NCBI RefSeq assembly: GCF_026342835.1
Contig: NZ_JAPEMI010000001.1
Location: 7,818,501-7,882,500, forward strand
Origin: Streptomyces sp. NBC_00154
Lineage (GTDB): Bacteria; Actinomycetota; Actinomycetes; Streptomycetales; Streptomycetaceae
DNA length: 64,000 nucleotides
Direction: 5' to 3'
The notes under the pieces were generated by a model. It was not told where the DNA came from, made no database searches, and worked only from the letters and a program-made list of their open reading frames with translations. The position numbers and the translations under genes are program-made. Shown piece by piece: positions 26,401 through 35,890 of the stretch. The stretch's first letter is position 1. Each line of letters opens with the position of its first letter.

Positions 26401-26670
26401 TCAACGTGCCAAGGAGCGACCGACGTTGGCAGACGACCTCACCACCCCATTTTCACGGCCGCGAGGCGCCGCCGTCAGGCGGGAGGGGGACTGAGGGGAA
26501 AAGCCGCTCGGTGAGATCACTGAGCGGCGGACGACGTGCAGGGCCCGGGTGAACGATGCCCGCTCGGCGGTGCTGCGGCGCAGGCGGGCGGCCTCGTCCA
26601 GCAGGTCCCGGGTGGCGTGGTGCACGATCAGGTGTGTGTAGATCTCCTGCCGCACGCCGTCCGGTGTCTG
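26401..26670 (-). pseudogene. IS4-type transposase, C-terminal fragment
   Basis: VRQEIYTHLIVHHATRDLLDEAARL and SFTRALHVVRRSVISPSGFSP are the tail motifs of actinobacterial IS4-type transposases. It is joined on its upstream side to an IS3 orfA fragment; the catalytic region is gone. Confidence 0.65.
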
Positions 26671-26895
26671 TGATCCTCCGCCTGGCGGATCCAGTTACGC
26701 AGGGCCTCGTGGTGCACGCCCAAGCTCCTCGGCCATGCGCCGGATCACGGGCTTCGGCTCGGCCGTGCGGTACATCCGGACCGCACGCTCACGCAACTCC
26801 AGCGGGTATTTCCTCGGAGCAGGCATCGTCTGGGCTCCTCTCATGAGACCCATCTGACCTGCTGTCACCATTCCCCGCATCTCGGGGGAACCTCA
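26671..26895 (-). pseudogene. IS3 end and orfA fragment (same IS as 58607-59932)
   Basis: The terminal repeat ends at 26895 and the orfA start MPAPRKYPLELRERAVRMYRTAEPKPVIRRMAEELG is the same as in the intact element at 58.6 kb. An extra base near 26729 shifts the frame, after which VHHEALRNWIRQAE is still readable, then similarity ends. The element's outer end cuts the surface-protein gene to its right. Confidence 0.8.
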
Positions 26896-27790
26896 GCACG
26901 ACGGCAGCCCAGCCGAGCGGCGGGATCGGACTTGTCCACGCCAGGATCTGCGCCCGCTCCAGCCTGGCCCGGGAGGTTGTTACGCGTCTGTCGTGTCGGC
27001 GGCGGATGCGGTTGGTGATGATCAGGAGGGCGGTGCCGAGCAGGAGGATTCCCGTGACGAGCCCCTTGAGTGCGCCTCCGCTGGACGTTTCGGCGTCTAC
27101 AGCGGCTGCTGGGGCCATGCCGTGGGTGTGCGGGAATTTGATCTTCGCGTGGAACTTCTTGACGAGCAGTCCGCTTCTCAGTTCAAGGGTGGCGCGCCAG
27201 GGGCCGTCGGCCACTTCGTCGGTGACGGGAATCATCACGGGCTCGGACTGGTGGGGTGCCAGGCTCGTGCCCAGCTGTACCTGGTAGGGGCCTGCGCTCA
27301 GGCTTCCCGACACCGAGGCGAGTTTCAGGGTGCCGGACAGGTCCAGGGCGCGGCCCCCGGTGCTGATGATCTGGGCGCGCACGATTGCGTGCCCATGCGG
27401 GCCGCGTTGCGCCGTCATCGTGCGCGCGGTGAAGTTGGGGGCCGGGGGGTTGTGGCCGCCGACTGAGAGGTACATCCGGATGCCGGTGCGGCTCACCAGG
27501 GCGATACCACCACCTCGATTGCCCCTGACTTGTGCCCAGATCACGGCATAGCGCTCGCCGGGCGCCGCGTCTCTGGGCACGCTGATTGTCACGGTGTCGC
27601 GGAGGGTGTCGTGGGCGAGAACATGGAGTGTCCTGCGGCGCAGCCTTGTCCAGGCCGAAAGCTCGTTCCGCTTCCTGCCGGCTGCCCCCACGAACGAGCC
27701 ATGGGTGATCCTGGCGGCGGCCGGATACACCTCGACGTGCAAGGTGGAATCAGTGGTGGGAGACGCAGTTCGTCGGTGGTGCCGTGTCAT
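26896..27790 (-). pseudogene. DUF916-like surface protein, truncated at both ends
   Basis: Beta-rich domain text (VEVYPAAARITHGSFVGAAGRKRNELSAWT, DTVTISVPRDAAPGERYAVIWAQVRG, LVSRTGIRMYLSVGGHNPP) and a C-terminal transmembrane helix (LKGLVTGILLLGTALLIITNRIRRRH), as in actinobacterial WxL-interacting/DUF916-like cell-wall proteins. No signal peptide or N-terminal lead is present, and the C-terminus runs into the IS3 end at 26895. Its apparent start lies 14 bases from the divergent helicase-associated gene, so the true promoter and N-terminus were probably lost. Confidence 0.6.
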
Positions 27791-27804
27791 CTACGATCAG
27801 CGGG

Positions 27805-30222
27805 ATGAAAAGCGCAACTGCCCTGAAGAACTGGCTCGCCGACCGCACCCCTGAGCAGCTCACCGCGCTGTTGGAGATACGGTCGTTGCCGTCGGCCGCC
27901 GGGTATGGGCAGGGTCTGCGTACATTGGGCCAGCTCGCCGATCACCTGCTGTCCGATGTCTCCGTCAGCCGCGCGCTGGGCTCGCTGAACGCTGGTGAGC
28001 TGCGGCTGCTGGCCGCTGTCGCCCAGATCGCCGACACCGAGCACGGGCCCACCCTTATGGGCCCAGTACCGTCCGGCACCTATAGACCTCGCCAGGACGC
28101 CGTAGTCGATCCGGCTAGCCGCGCTGTGCCGCGCGCCGAGGTCCTGCGGCGGCTCGCACCTGACGCGGCGGGGCAGGCCATCATCGAGGACGCATTGGAG
28201 CGCCTGGCCGGGCGGGCGCTGGTCCTGCCTCCGCACGCGGGGAAGGTCGTGGTGCCCGCGCTGCTGCACCATCGCTCGGCCGAATTCCAGGGCTATGGCC
28301 GCCCGGCCGACCTGCTACTTACCGGCGCCTTCAACGCTCCCGAGGTCCATGTGATCGCCGACCGGCTGGGCCTGGGCAGGGACACGACCCGTGACGGCTC
28401 CCAACGCCGGATCGTCACCTTCCTCCGGGACGCCGGGAAAGTGAGGGAGTTGGTCGCCCAGGCCCCGCCTGAGGCCTTGGATCTGCTCGACAAGCTCGTG
28501 CCTGGACCGCCTCTGTTGCGGACCCACTGTTTCGTCTCGCGATACGGCTACTACTCCGGTCCGAACAGCAAGTTCACCGTGCGCCCCGGCGGTTCCGGCG
28601 ATCCGGGTACCGACTGGCTGGCTGAGCACGGTCTGGTGCTGCCTGTCAGCACCGACCTCGCCGAGCTGCCGTATGAGATCGCCCGAGCCCTGCGCGACGA
28701 CACCGCCCCTGACCTGCATCTCACCCCGCCCGCCCTCACCCGCACCGTGCCGCTGCCCCGCCGTACCGACGGTCAGGCCCAGGCGGCAGCGGGGGCCGCC
28801 GCCTGGCATGCAGAACTTGTGCTGCGCGCCGTGGCCGCCCAGCCGCTGGCGATCCGCAAGGCCGGCGGCATCGCGGTCCGCGACACCCGACGGGTCGCCA
28901 AGGACGCGGGAATCAGCGAGGAACAGGCCCGTCTCTGGCTCGACCTCGCCTCCAACGCCGACCTGCTCGCCCCGCACCAGGACCAGGCATCTGTCCCCGC
29001 ACCACGCGGTCGGCAACGCGGCCGCAAACAGGCCCCCGAACCCCCGGTGCGACTGCTGCCCACCCCCCGCTACGACACCTGGATCACCAAGCCCCCTGCC
29101 CAGCGACTCCTGCCACTGCTGGCCACCTGGGGCGTCGTACCCGAGATCTTCACCTACTGGCCCGCCGACAACGACCAGCCCCCCGTCGCACTGATCTCAC
29201 CTACCGACACGATGGCAGCGGTACTGCGCCGAGGCATCCTCGACGCCCTCGCCACCCTCCCCGCCGACCACGGCATCGCCACCGGTGAACTCGATGAACT
29301 GCTCGCCTGTGCGGCCTGGTTCCGCCCCTCGCTCAGCCCATTCCTGGACACCAACGATCTTCAGTCGCGTGCCCAGGCCACTCTCGACGAGGCCGAACTG
29401 CTCGGCGTCACAGCCCACGGTGCGCTCACCACTACCGGCCACGCCCTGCGCGCCCTGCTGCACACCGGGGCCGTGCTCCACTTCCCCGCTGTCCCCGGCG
29501 CGGGCCCGGACTTGACCGACTATCCTCCACTCGCCGATGCCGTCCGGGAACTGCAACGTGCCCTCGACACACTGATGCCCGCCCCGCGCGCCACCGCCCG
29601 CTTCCAGGCCGACCTGACCGCCACCGTCACCGGCGCCGGCGCTCCCGACCTCACTGACCTGCTCGCCACCCTCGCCGACCGCGAATCCGAAGGACACGCC
29701 ACCGTCTGGCGGATCACCCCGGCCACACTGCGCCGCGCCTTCGACACCGGCCTGGACGCCGACACCGTCCTGGAACGCCTGACCGCCGTCAGCGAAGGCG
29801 GCACCCCGCTGCCCCAGCCCCTCACCTACACCGTCAAGGACGTCGCCCGGGCGCATGGCCGCCTGCGCGTGGTCCGCTCCGCCTGCTGCATCCGCTGCGA
29901 CGACGAACACCTCGTCACCGAGGTCTCCTCCGCCCGCGGCCTCACCAAACTGGGCCTGCGCAAGATCGCCCCGACCGTACTGATCAGTACCGCGCCGCCG
30001 CAGACCACACTCACTGCACTGCGCGCGGCCGGGTACACCCCGGTGCTGGAGGCCGAGACAGGCACGACCGTGTTGGAACGCGCCCCCCAGGAACGCGCCG
30101 AACCCCAAATGCCCGAATTCGCACAGGCCCACCCCCACTACGGCCCTGGCCCGGCGACCGCCCCTGCTCTCGCCGCCACGCTGCTGCACCCAGAAGGCAG
30201 CCGAGACAGCCGGAAGAGATAG
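27805..30222 (+). CDS. XPB/Ssl2-like helicase-associated domain protein
   Basis: 805 aa from ATG 27805 (MKSATALKNWLADRTPEQLTALLEIR). The family typically opens this way, and its C-terminal domain (RLRVVRSACCIRCDDEHLVTEVSSARGLTKLGLRKIAPTVLIST) corresponds to the helicase C-terminal-like domain of actinobacterial helicase-associated proteins, next in kind to XPB/Ssl2. No Walker motifs are visible, so it is not itself a helicase. Middle segments are Ala/Leu-rich helices with winged-helix-like pieces (IAVRDTRRVAKDAGISEEQARLWLDL). It is complete, one of the few large intact genes here. Probable role in DNA repair or transcription-coupled functions; no direct evidence. Confidence 0.8.
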   Translation: MKSATALKNWLADRTPEQLTALLEIRSLPSAAGYGQGLRTLGQLADHLLSDVSVSRALGSLNAGELRLLAAVAQIADTEHGPTLMGPVPSGTYRPRQDAVVDPASRAVPRAEVLRRLAPDAAGQAIIEDALERLAGRALVLPPHAGKVVVPALLHHRSAEFQGYGRPADLLLTGAFNAPEVHVIADRLGLGRDTTRDGSQRRIVTFLRDAGKVRELVAQAPPEALDLLDKLVPGPPLLRTHCFVSRYGYYSGPNSKFTVRPGGSGDPGTDWLAEHGLVLPVSTDLAELPYEIARALRDDTAPDLHLTPPALTRTVPLPRRTDGQAQAAAGAAAWHAELVLRAVAAQPLAIRKAGGIAVRDTRRVAKDAGISEEQARLWLDLASNADLLAPHQDQASVPAPRGRQRGRKQAPEPPVRLLPTPRYDTWITKPPAQRLLPLLATWGVVPEIFTYWPADNDQPPVALISPTDTMAAVLRRGILDALATLPADHGIATGELDELLACAAWFRPSLSPFLDTNDLQSRAQATLDEAELLGVTAHGALTTTGHALRALLHTGAVLHFPAVPGAGPDLTDYPPLADAVRELQRALDTLMPAPRATARFQADLTATVTGAGAPDLTDLLATLADRESEGHATVWRITPATLRRAFDTGLDADTVLERLTAVSEGGTPLPQPLTYTVKDVARAHGRLRVVRSACCIRCDDEHLVTEVSSARGLTKLGLRKIAPTVLISTAPPQTTLTALRAAGYTPVLEAETGTTVLERAPQERAEPQMPEFAQAHPHYGPGPATAPALAATLLHPEGSRDSRKR

Positions 30223-30583
30223 CGGGGCCTCTTGAAGCCCGTCCGGCTCTGTCCGTAAGGGGATCCTCTACCGCACAGAGGCGACCTTCGGCCCCGGAAG
30301 ACCGTGACCAGCGCCAGGGCCGTCTCATTTGAGCCGTCCGCTGATCCGAAAGTGATCGTTTAGCTGGGCGTGCGGGAGCGCCCGGGCGGCGGAGCTGTCC
30401 GGACGGGGTGTCGGTGGGGGTTGTTCAGACACCCCATGTCGTTTGAGGTCAAGCGGCATGGGAGTGGGCATAGTGTGACCAGGCGGTTGCTTCGCTGTAG
30501 GGGGTGCGGGTTTTGAGGCAGCCGTGGACTCTGCTGCGCAATTCCTGGGTCAGGCCGTGAGCCGGTAGGCGAGGCGTTCAAGG
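30223..30583. other. Unassigned region
   Basis: No gene recognised. The minus strand 30560-30447 reads LTQELRSRVHGCLKTRTPYS and ends TAWSHYAHSHAA-stop, which looks like the end of a protein, perhaps a transposase tail. Confidence 0.3.
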
Positions 30584-31186
30584 CGGCTTCCCGCCTGTCG
30601 CCCTGGTGTTCACGAAGACGTCGGCGCGCAGGCGCGGATGAACCGCATCAAGGCCGTCCGCGATCTGTCCCGCACGTGCTGGCAGCCTCGCTGGCAGAAA
30701 TCTCACAGCTGGTCATCCAACGTCTCGGAGGATGACGGCTGGTGGGACTTCGCCGGCACGGTCCCGGTCATCGCGACCCACCTCGACCAGCTGCGCACCC
30801 ATGGCCCGCACGGTTCCGGCTGGTGGAGGTTCGGTCACAGCGATTGGCAGCCGATCACCGAGGCTTTCACCAACACCGGCACCAAAGACGAGTACCGCGC
30901 CCGCGAAGACCAGCGCAGCCTGGAGCGCGAAGCCCAGGAAGAGCGCCGCCGCCAGGAGCGCGAGGAGGAGCAGCTCCGCCGGGAGGAGGGGAAGTGGGAG
31001 TGGCCGTCGTGCGGTGGCCTGGTCTACCCCGGCGATGCCTGGGGCAAGCCAGTGGCCACAGGTAGCCCGTGCACGGTCTGCCGCACAAGCACGGACAGCC
31101 AGCAGCCGCAGACGGCACAACGGGCGGTCACGGCTGCGGAGGCCGCCGAGACCAACGGGATCCTGGCCCGCCTACGCCGCACGTAG
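30584..31186 (+). pseudogene. Replication-relaxation family protein, C-terminal fragment
   Basis: Matches the last 190 residues of the full protein at 54744-56099 (MNRIKAVRDLSRTCWQPRWQ, GTVPVIATHLDQLRTHGPHG, KDEYRAREDQRS, NGILARLRRT). At about 30615 a base is missing relative to the full gene, and upstream sequence is unrelated. In the zinc ribbon the first Cys is Trp (EWPSCGGLVYPG against VCPSCGG), so metal binding is probably lost. Confidence 0.82.
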
Positions 31187-31464
31187 CAGCCCCGCACCGC
31201 GGTGCGGGTGTCACATCCAGCGGCCCAGGCGGCTGTGGTGAGCCGTTCGGTGACGACGGTGGTCAGTTCATCGAGCCGCCCGCAGACGCTCGTCCGGCCC
31301 GAAAGCCTCGGTATCCCATCCGTGCAGGTCACCACGTACCTTTCGGCGTGGTCGGGGAGCCGACATCCCTGTGGTTGATCTTCGAGTGGTTTGGGCGTGT
31401 TCTATGCGTATGGCCGGGGTGTAGCTGGGACGGTTGTGGCCTAGTCGATCATGAAAGGCCTCTG

Positions 31465-32223
31465 ATGATCCGTAGATTCGCCCGTTTATGCAGCGCCGTC
31501 GCCTTGGGCACCGCAATGCTCACGGCCGCAGCGGTTGCGCCTGCCAGCGCATTCACCGCATCGGCCGCGGTATCCGCGCCGAGCCAGCTCAGATCTCTAC
31601 CACCACAAGCGAACGTCCCTTCCCTGGATGCCGGCGGGCCTGCCGGGACCGTCAGTTATCCTCCGGACGGTCAGCGGCATCCCGGGCCCAGCACCATCAC
31701 CATCCAGGCGCCGCCCTACACCCGCATCGTCGGACTGGACCTGCGGTGCAGCGGGATGGGGTGCCCGGTGAGTATCGCGCCTGACGGCAAGTCCGCCACG
31801 GCTCAGCTCACGGCCGGCACCTATGACTTCATCCGGCCGTGGACCGTCCACGTCGTCGCAGACATCGACGCTCCCCTGGCCGGGGGAACCTTTAGCGGCA
31901 CCTTCACCGTGGACGGCGTGACACAACCGCTCATCGTGCACATCACCCCCGGCATCCAGGGCATCATCGCGGCCAACCTCCGCAACACCAGCCCCTCCGG
32001 CGGTGGCGTGCGCGTACTCGCCGTCGACCCGGGCACCAACACCGCTGCGGCCGGCCTGCTGCCCGGTGACCGCATCGTCGAGGTCGCCGGAATCCTCACG
32101 CCTACCGTCAACGACCTCGACAACGTCCTGAGTGGCAAGCGGTCCGGTGCCACCTACCCCGTGACCGTCGATCGCGGCGGCACGCTCGTCACCCTGCAGA
32201 TCCCCCTGGACCCGGAACCGTAA
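31465..32223 (+). CDS. Secreted PDZ-domain protein
   Basis: 252 aa from ATG 31465 (MIRRFARLCSAVALGTAMLTAAAVAPASA), a clear Sec signal peptide with cleavage after ASA. The middle is an immunoglobulin/beta-type domain with a Cys pair (LRCSGMGCPVS). The C-terminus is a PDZ domain (GGGVRVLAVDPGTNTAAAGLLPGDRIVEVAGILTPTVNDLDNVL). No protease triad, so probably a substrate-binding exoprotein. Complete and isolated. Confidence 0.78.
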   Translation: MIRRFARLCSAVALGTAMLTAAAVAPASAFTASAAVSAPSQLRSLPPQANVPSLDAGGPAGTVSYPPDGQRHPGPSTITIQAPPYTRIVGLDLRCSGMGCPVSIAPDGKSATAQLTAGTYDFIRPWTVHVVADIDAPLAGGTFSGTFTVDGVTQPLIVHITPGIQGIIAANLRNTSPSGGGVRVLAVDPGTNTAAAGLLPGDRIVEVAGILTPTVNDLDNVLSGKRSGATYPVTVDRGGTLVTLQIPLDPEP

Positions 32224-32635
32224 CTTCGCGGGTGCCACGGTGCGGCCCGGTCCCATCCAGGATGCTGTTGAACGAATTCGGGCCCGGCCCCTTCGCCCCG
32301 TTGGAACTATCCGGCGGGACGAAGCGCTGCGAGGCGGATGCTGCGGGCGTTGGCCCTTGCAGATTGACACCGTGATCAGCTTCGGGCGGCTTCTCAAAGA
32401 CCTCGAAGGGGCATGTGACAGCGCCCGCCCGGCTACGCCGCCCACTCCAAGGGATAGACCAGGCTCGGTGACTGCTTCGGGGGAGGGGCGCTTGATCCGT
32501 TCTCGATGCGCTCCTTGTGACCCCGGCACGCCGCTGCTGTGGGGGTGATGGGGGCAGGGATGGGTGCCGGGTGTCTGTGATCTTGGTGGTGCGGGCCGGT
32601 CGGCCCGCACATGCTGCACCGATCTGAGGAGTCCT
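32224..32635. other. Intergenic region
   Basis: Nothing recognisable as a gene. Promoter sequence for the following secreted protein is expected near 32540-32620, which contains a GC hairpin (GTGCGGGCCGGTCGGCCCGCAC, written as its two arms GTGCGGGCC and GGCCCGCAC, 32589-32610). Confidence 0.4.
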
Positions 32636-33106
32636 GTGCGTATTCGTTCGATCCTCTCTCTCGCCGCGTCCGCTGTCGCCGTGGCGGCGCTGGCCACTCC
32701 CGCCCAGGCCGCCGATGCCGCCGACGGCGTGTACTTCATCCGTGACGTGCGCAGCGGTGCGTGTCTGGCGGGCGGTGAAGGTTCGCTGGGCGCCCGCATC
32801 GAGCCCTGCAATCCCGGCACCGTGTGGGAGGTCCGCAATCAGGGCGACGGTCTGGCCCAGATCGTCGAGGCGCGCGGGGAGATGCGCTGTCTGGCGCTTT
32901 CGCCGATCCGGATCTACCCGCCGGTGGTGTGGGTGGACGAGTGCGGCCGCCAGCCCGACCGGTGGACGATCCAGGGCGAGGCCTCGGAAGGGCCGGTCGC
33001 CATTGCCCTCGGCCGGGGCGAGCTCGGCCACCTGACTACACAGGGCCACCGCGTGATCCTCAGCCCCGACGGCGGGCCCCAGTGGATCCTGGAACGCCTC
33101 GGGTAA
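32636..33106 (+). CDS. Small secreted beta-trefoil-like protein
   Basis: 156 aa from GTG 32636, with a GAGGAG site 7 bases upstream. Signal peptide IRSILSLAASAVAVAALATPAQAA. The mature part has repeated short strands and Cys pairs (DVRSGACLAGGEG, IEPCNPGTVWEVRNQGDG, MRCLALSPI, WVDECGRQPDRWTIQG), like ricin-type or protease-inhibitor-type trefoils. Function not known. Confidence 0.7.
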   Translation: MRIRSILSLAASAVAVAALATPAQAADAADGVYFIRDVRSGACLAGGEGSLGARIEPCNPGTVWEVRNQGDGLAQIVEARGEMRCLALSPIRIYPPVVWVDECGRQPDRWTIQGEASEGPVAIALGRGELGHLTTQGHRVILSPDGGPQWILERLG

Positions 33107-33113
33107 GACATAG

Positions 33114-33386
33114 GTGTCGGGTCACCTCGCGGCCCGGATGAGGGCCCGCGAGGTGCTCAAGGGGTGTTCCTGGCTCGACACTCCAGGTGACGAGCGCTTC
33201 GACCACGCCGACTTTCTGCGCGGGCAGTTGGACAGGACCGTCACCCCGGCCGGGATGGCCGTCAAGGACGCCGTGTACCGGCAGTCGCTCGCGGCTCTCC
33301 TTGTCGCCCTGGACGCGGTTGAACGCGCGGCCCTCACCGCCTGGCTTGCCGCCGTCAACGCGAAGGACCCCGATCGGCCGGCGTGA
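33114..33386 (+). CDS. Small hypothetical protein
   Basis: 90 aa from GTG 33114, or 82 aa from ATG 33138. Starts 7 bases after the secreted protein and may be co-transcribed with it. Helical, Ala-rich (MAVKDAVYRQSLAALLVALDAVERAALTAWLAAV); no signal peptide. Family not recognised. Confidence 0.5.
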   Translation: MSGHLAARMRAREVLKGCSWLDTPGDERFDHADFLRGQLDRTVTPAGMAVKDAVYRQSLAALLVALDAVERAALTAWLAAVNAKDPDRPA

Positions 33387-33849
33387 GTTTCGCCCCGGGT
33401 TCTCCTCGACGACTTCGCCGATGAACGGGGCCCAGGGCCAATGACTCCCGCTCTCTCTCGTGAACATCGCCTATTCGCGCGAACGAGCGGATCCCAACCT
33501 CACATCGAAATGACGTGGAACTCACGTACACAGCCAACGCATCCGGCTGTGCGGTTCGAAGGCCTCGGCGGGCCTGCTCTCGATGAGCGTCTGGACGTCT
33601 CTGGGGCGCGCCCCCGTTTCCTGGCGACGCTGGGTTAGGGTCGCGGGCAGTCCGTGCCGGAATGGTGTGTGCGGGCCAGGCCCGGCTCCCAGGCGCTCTG
33701 GAGCAGCCGGGCCGCTCCCAAGCTCGCGCTCGCGCCGCCGCCCGGGGACCGGCCCCTTTCTTCCGGACTGACGCTGGAAGAACTGGAAGAAATGGGGTGT
33801 CGGAGTTGGCGGGGAGGTCTGTGAGGCTGTTGTTGTTGTGGGACGCGTA
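33387..33849. other. Gene-free stretch
   Basis: No gene or RNA recognised on either strand. Confidence 0.4.
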
Positions 33850-35517
33850 TTACAGCAGTCCTCCGAGCGGTAGGGCCCGCTCGGCGAGCTGTCCGTGCAG
33901 CATTCCTTGGGCGGTGTCGGCTTCGGTGAGCCAGTCGGCGGTGACCAGCAGCGCGGCGTGCTCGGCGACTTTTTCGGGTGGCAGGGCGCAGAACGCGGCG
34001 ATCTTGTTCAGGTGGAGTCCGCCGTCCTCGGCGTGTCCGAGGCGGCCGTCGGGGCGGGTGTGGGCGGCGGTGTACAGGGCGAGGAGCCGGGTTGTGGCGC
34101 CCAGTTTCTTCTTGCGGATCTTCCGGTCCCCGACTGCTTTCTGGGCCCAGCCGGAGATTCTGGAGCGGGTGGTCTTGCCGAAGGTGAACGGGTGGGGCTG
34201 TGCGGGCTGCAGTGTGGGGACGGTGAACGCGGTGGGGTCCTCGGGCTGCGAGGCGAGGGTTTCGGTGACGGTGCCGGGCAGGCGTAGCCAGCCGGCTGCG
34301 ATCAGCCGTTCCAGTACCTGCTCGGCGTCGTCGGGCAGCCAGCCGGTGAGGTCTTGTCCGGTGATGTTTCCGGTGCCTGTGCGCGCGGCGCGCAGGGTGA
34401 GCAGGAGCACCGCGAGGCGCACTTCGGCGTCGGGATGGGGTGCGTGGGCCTGGACGTAGTCCAGCACGGTGCGGGCGTGCGCGGCTTGGTTGCGGGTCAG
34501 TAGCCGTTCCACCACCGGCTCGTCCTCGCTCATCGTGTCGCTGACTGGCCGGCCGACACGGTTGGAGTGCATGTCGCGGGTGGTCTGCGCGGCACTCTCG
34601 GCGCGTTTGGCCTCGTGGCGCAGGGATCCGTTGCCGGTGGCGTTGGCCCACAGGGCGAACGCGCGGGCTTTGCGCTCCTGGAGTTGAGCGAGGAGGGCGA
34701 GGTCGGGTTCAGCACGTTGTTGATAGGCGCGGAATGCGTCGCCGAGTTCGATGAGTTCCAGGCGTAGCGCGTCGGGCTGAAGGTCGTAAGGGACGGTCCG
34801 CTGCGCGATTTTCCCCCACCGCTTCGCCTGCCCGGGCGTTGTTGCCGGTGAGGTGGCGCGGGCGCGAGGCACCGGCGCCGGCCCGGTGGCCGCGTAAGAA
34901 GAAGCGTCGGCCACGGGGGACACGGGGGAGGGGCTGTGGTCGGAGAACACCGCCGCCGCCCCACCCCTGGCGGTGCTGCCTGCGGGCTTGCGCTCTGCCC
35001 CTGGCTTCTGCGTCGTTTCCTGGCCCGCCTCGGCCGGGGCCGGGGTGGGGCGGGGCGGTGGTGGGGCGGTGTCCAGGACACGGCAGTCGGGGGTGGCGGC
35101 CGCGCAGCGCGCGCACGTCTCCGCGATCCGCCAGAGCCGCCCGGCCCGGTCCGCGTAGACCGCCAGAACCACTGGGCCCCCGCACCGCACCGCTCCCGCC
35201 GACGGCCGCGCACCGGTCCGCCTTTTGGGGAGGGTGTCGGGGTCGGGGGTGTGCCACGCGCAGTCGGCGGCGCGGCAGCCGCACCACGCCCCGGGGCGCG
35301 GCCCGCCGCCCGCGCGGATGTGGGCCAGGTGCGTGTTGACGTGTCCGACCGCGGCCTTGCGCCCCGCGGCGGTGTTGGGCAAGCGCTGGTCGGCGCAGGC
35401 CGGGCGGGAGCAGGAGAGCCGGACCGTGCCGGCAGAGGGACGGCCGTAAGGGTCCAGGCGCACCGTCCATACCCGCCCTGTGACGTGCTCCTCCTGCGTA
35501 CCAGCCTCCACCGCCAT
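33850..35517 (-). CDS. Large plasmid-type protein with N-terminal Cys clusters and winged-helix-like C-terminus
   Basis: 555 aa from ATG 35517 (MAVEAGTQEEHVTGRVWTV). The N-terminal 130 residues carry possible zinc sites (CSRPACADQ, HVNTHLAHIRAGG, GAWCGCRAADCAWH, ETCARCAAATPDC). A Pro-rich linker (residues about 145-230) follows, then a helical part and winged-helix-like repeats (ARTVLDYVQAHAPHPDAEVRLAVLLLTLRAA, ITGQDLTGWLPDDAEQVLERLIAAGWLRLPG, CALPPEKVAEHAALLVTADWL). It lies among replication-relaxation remnants, as such proteins do in Streptomyces plasmids and integrative elements, suggesting a replication or control role. No named family recognised. Confidence 0.65.
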   Translation of the reverse strand: MAVEAGTQEEHVTGRVWTVRLDPYGRPSAGTVRLSCSRPACADQRLPNTAAGRKAAVGHVNTHLAHIRAGGGPRPGAWCGCRAADCAWHTPDPDTLPKRRTGARPSAGAVRCGGPVVLAVYADRAGRLWRIAETCARCAAATPDCRVLDTAPPPPRPTPAPAEAGQETTQKPGAERKPAGSTARGGAAAVFSDHSPSPVSPVADASSYAATGPAPVPRARATSPATTPGQAKRWGKIAQRTVPYDLQPDALRLELIELGDAFRAYQQRAEPDLALLAQLQERKARAFALWANATGNGSLRHEAKRAESAAQTTRDMHSNRVGRPVSDTMSEDEPVVERLLTRNQAAHARTVLDYVQAHAPHPDAEVRLAVLLLTLRAARTGTGNITGQDLTGWLPDDAEQVLERLIAAGWLRLPGTVTETLASQPEDPTAFTVPTLQPAQPHPFTFGKTTRSRISGWAQKAVGDRKIRKKKLGATTRLLALYTAAHTRPDGRLGHAEDGGLHLNKIAAFCALPPEKVAEHAALLVTADWLTEADTAQGMLHGQLAERALPLGGLL

Positions 35518-35743
35518 GTGCGTACTCCCAGCGTTGCTTGATCCGTTGCCCCGGACGGTCCCCATCATCGGGGATACCGGTCGATCAGCCCCCGAGGACC
35601 GGCAGTTTCGCCCACGACGCAGACCTCGGCAACCAGCGCGTTGAGCAGCATCGGCGCCAAGGCGGGATCGGCGCGTCGATCGCGTACCTGTGGAACTGCT
35701 ACCAGGACCTGATCGAGGGCCGGACGCGAGCACCAGAGCGTTG

Positions 35744-35806
35744 ACGAAGCCGCCCGCAACAACGGCATCCTCGCCCGGCTCCGCGTCCGGACTCCGCCTG
35801 CCAGAT
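35744..35806 (+). pseudogene. Replication-relaxation type tail fragment
   Basis: EAARNNGILARLRVRTPPAR-stop parallels the AAETNGILARLRRT-stop ending of the proteins at 31186 and 56099. Only this tail is recognisable, a third remnant of the same family. Confidence 0.45.
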
Positions 35807-35890
35807 GACTGGTTTGTCAGGCATGGGTCTATCAGGAATGAGGTGTGATTCGTCTGATTGGCCTACAGGTTCTTCGGTGGGCTGATTGGT

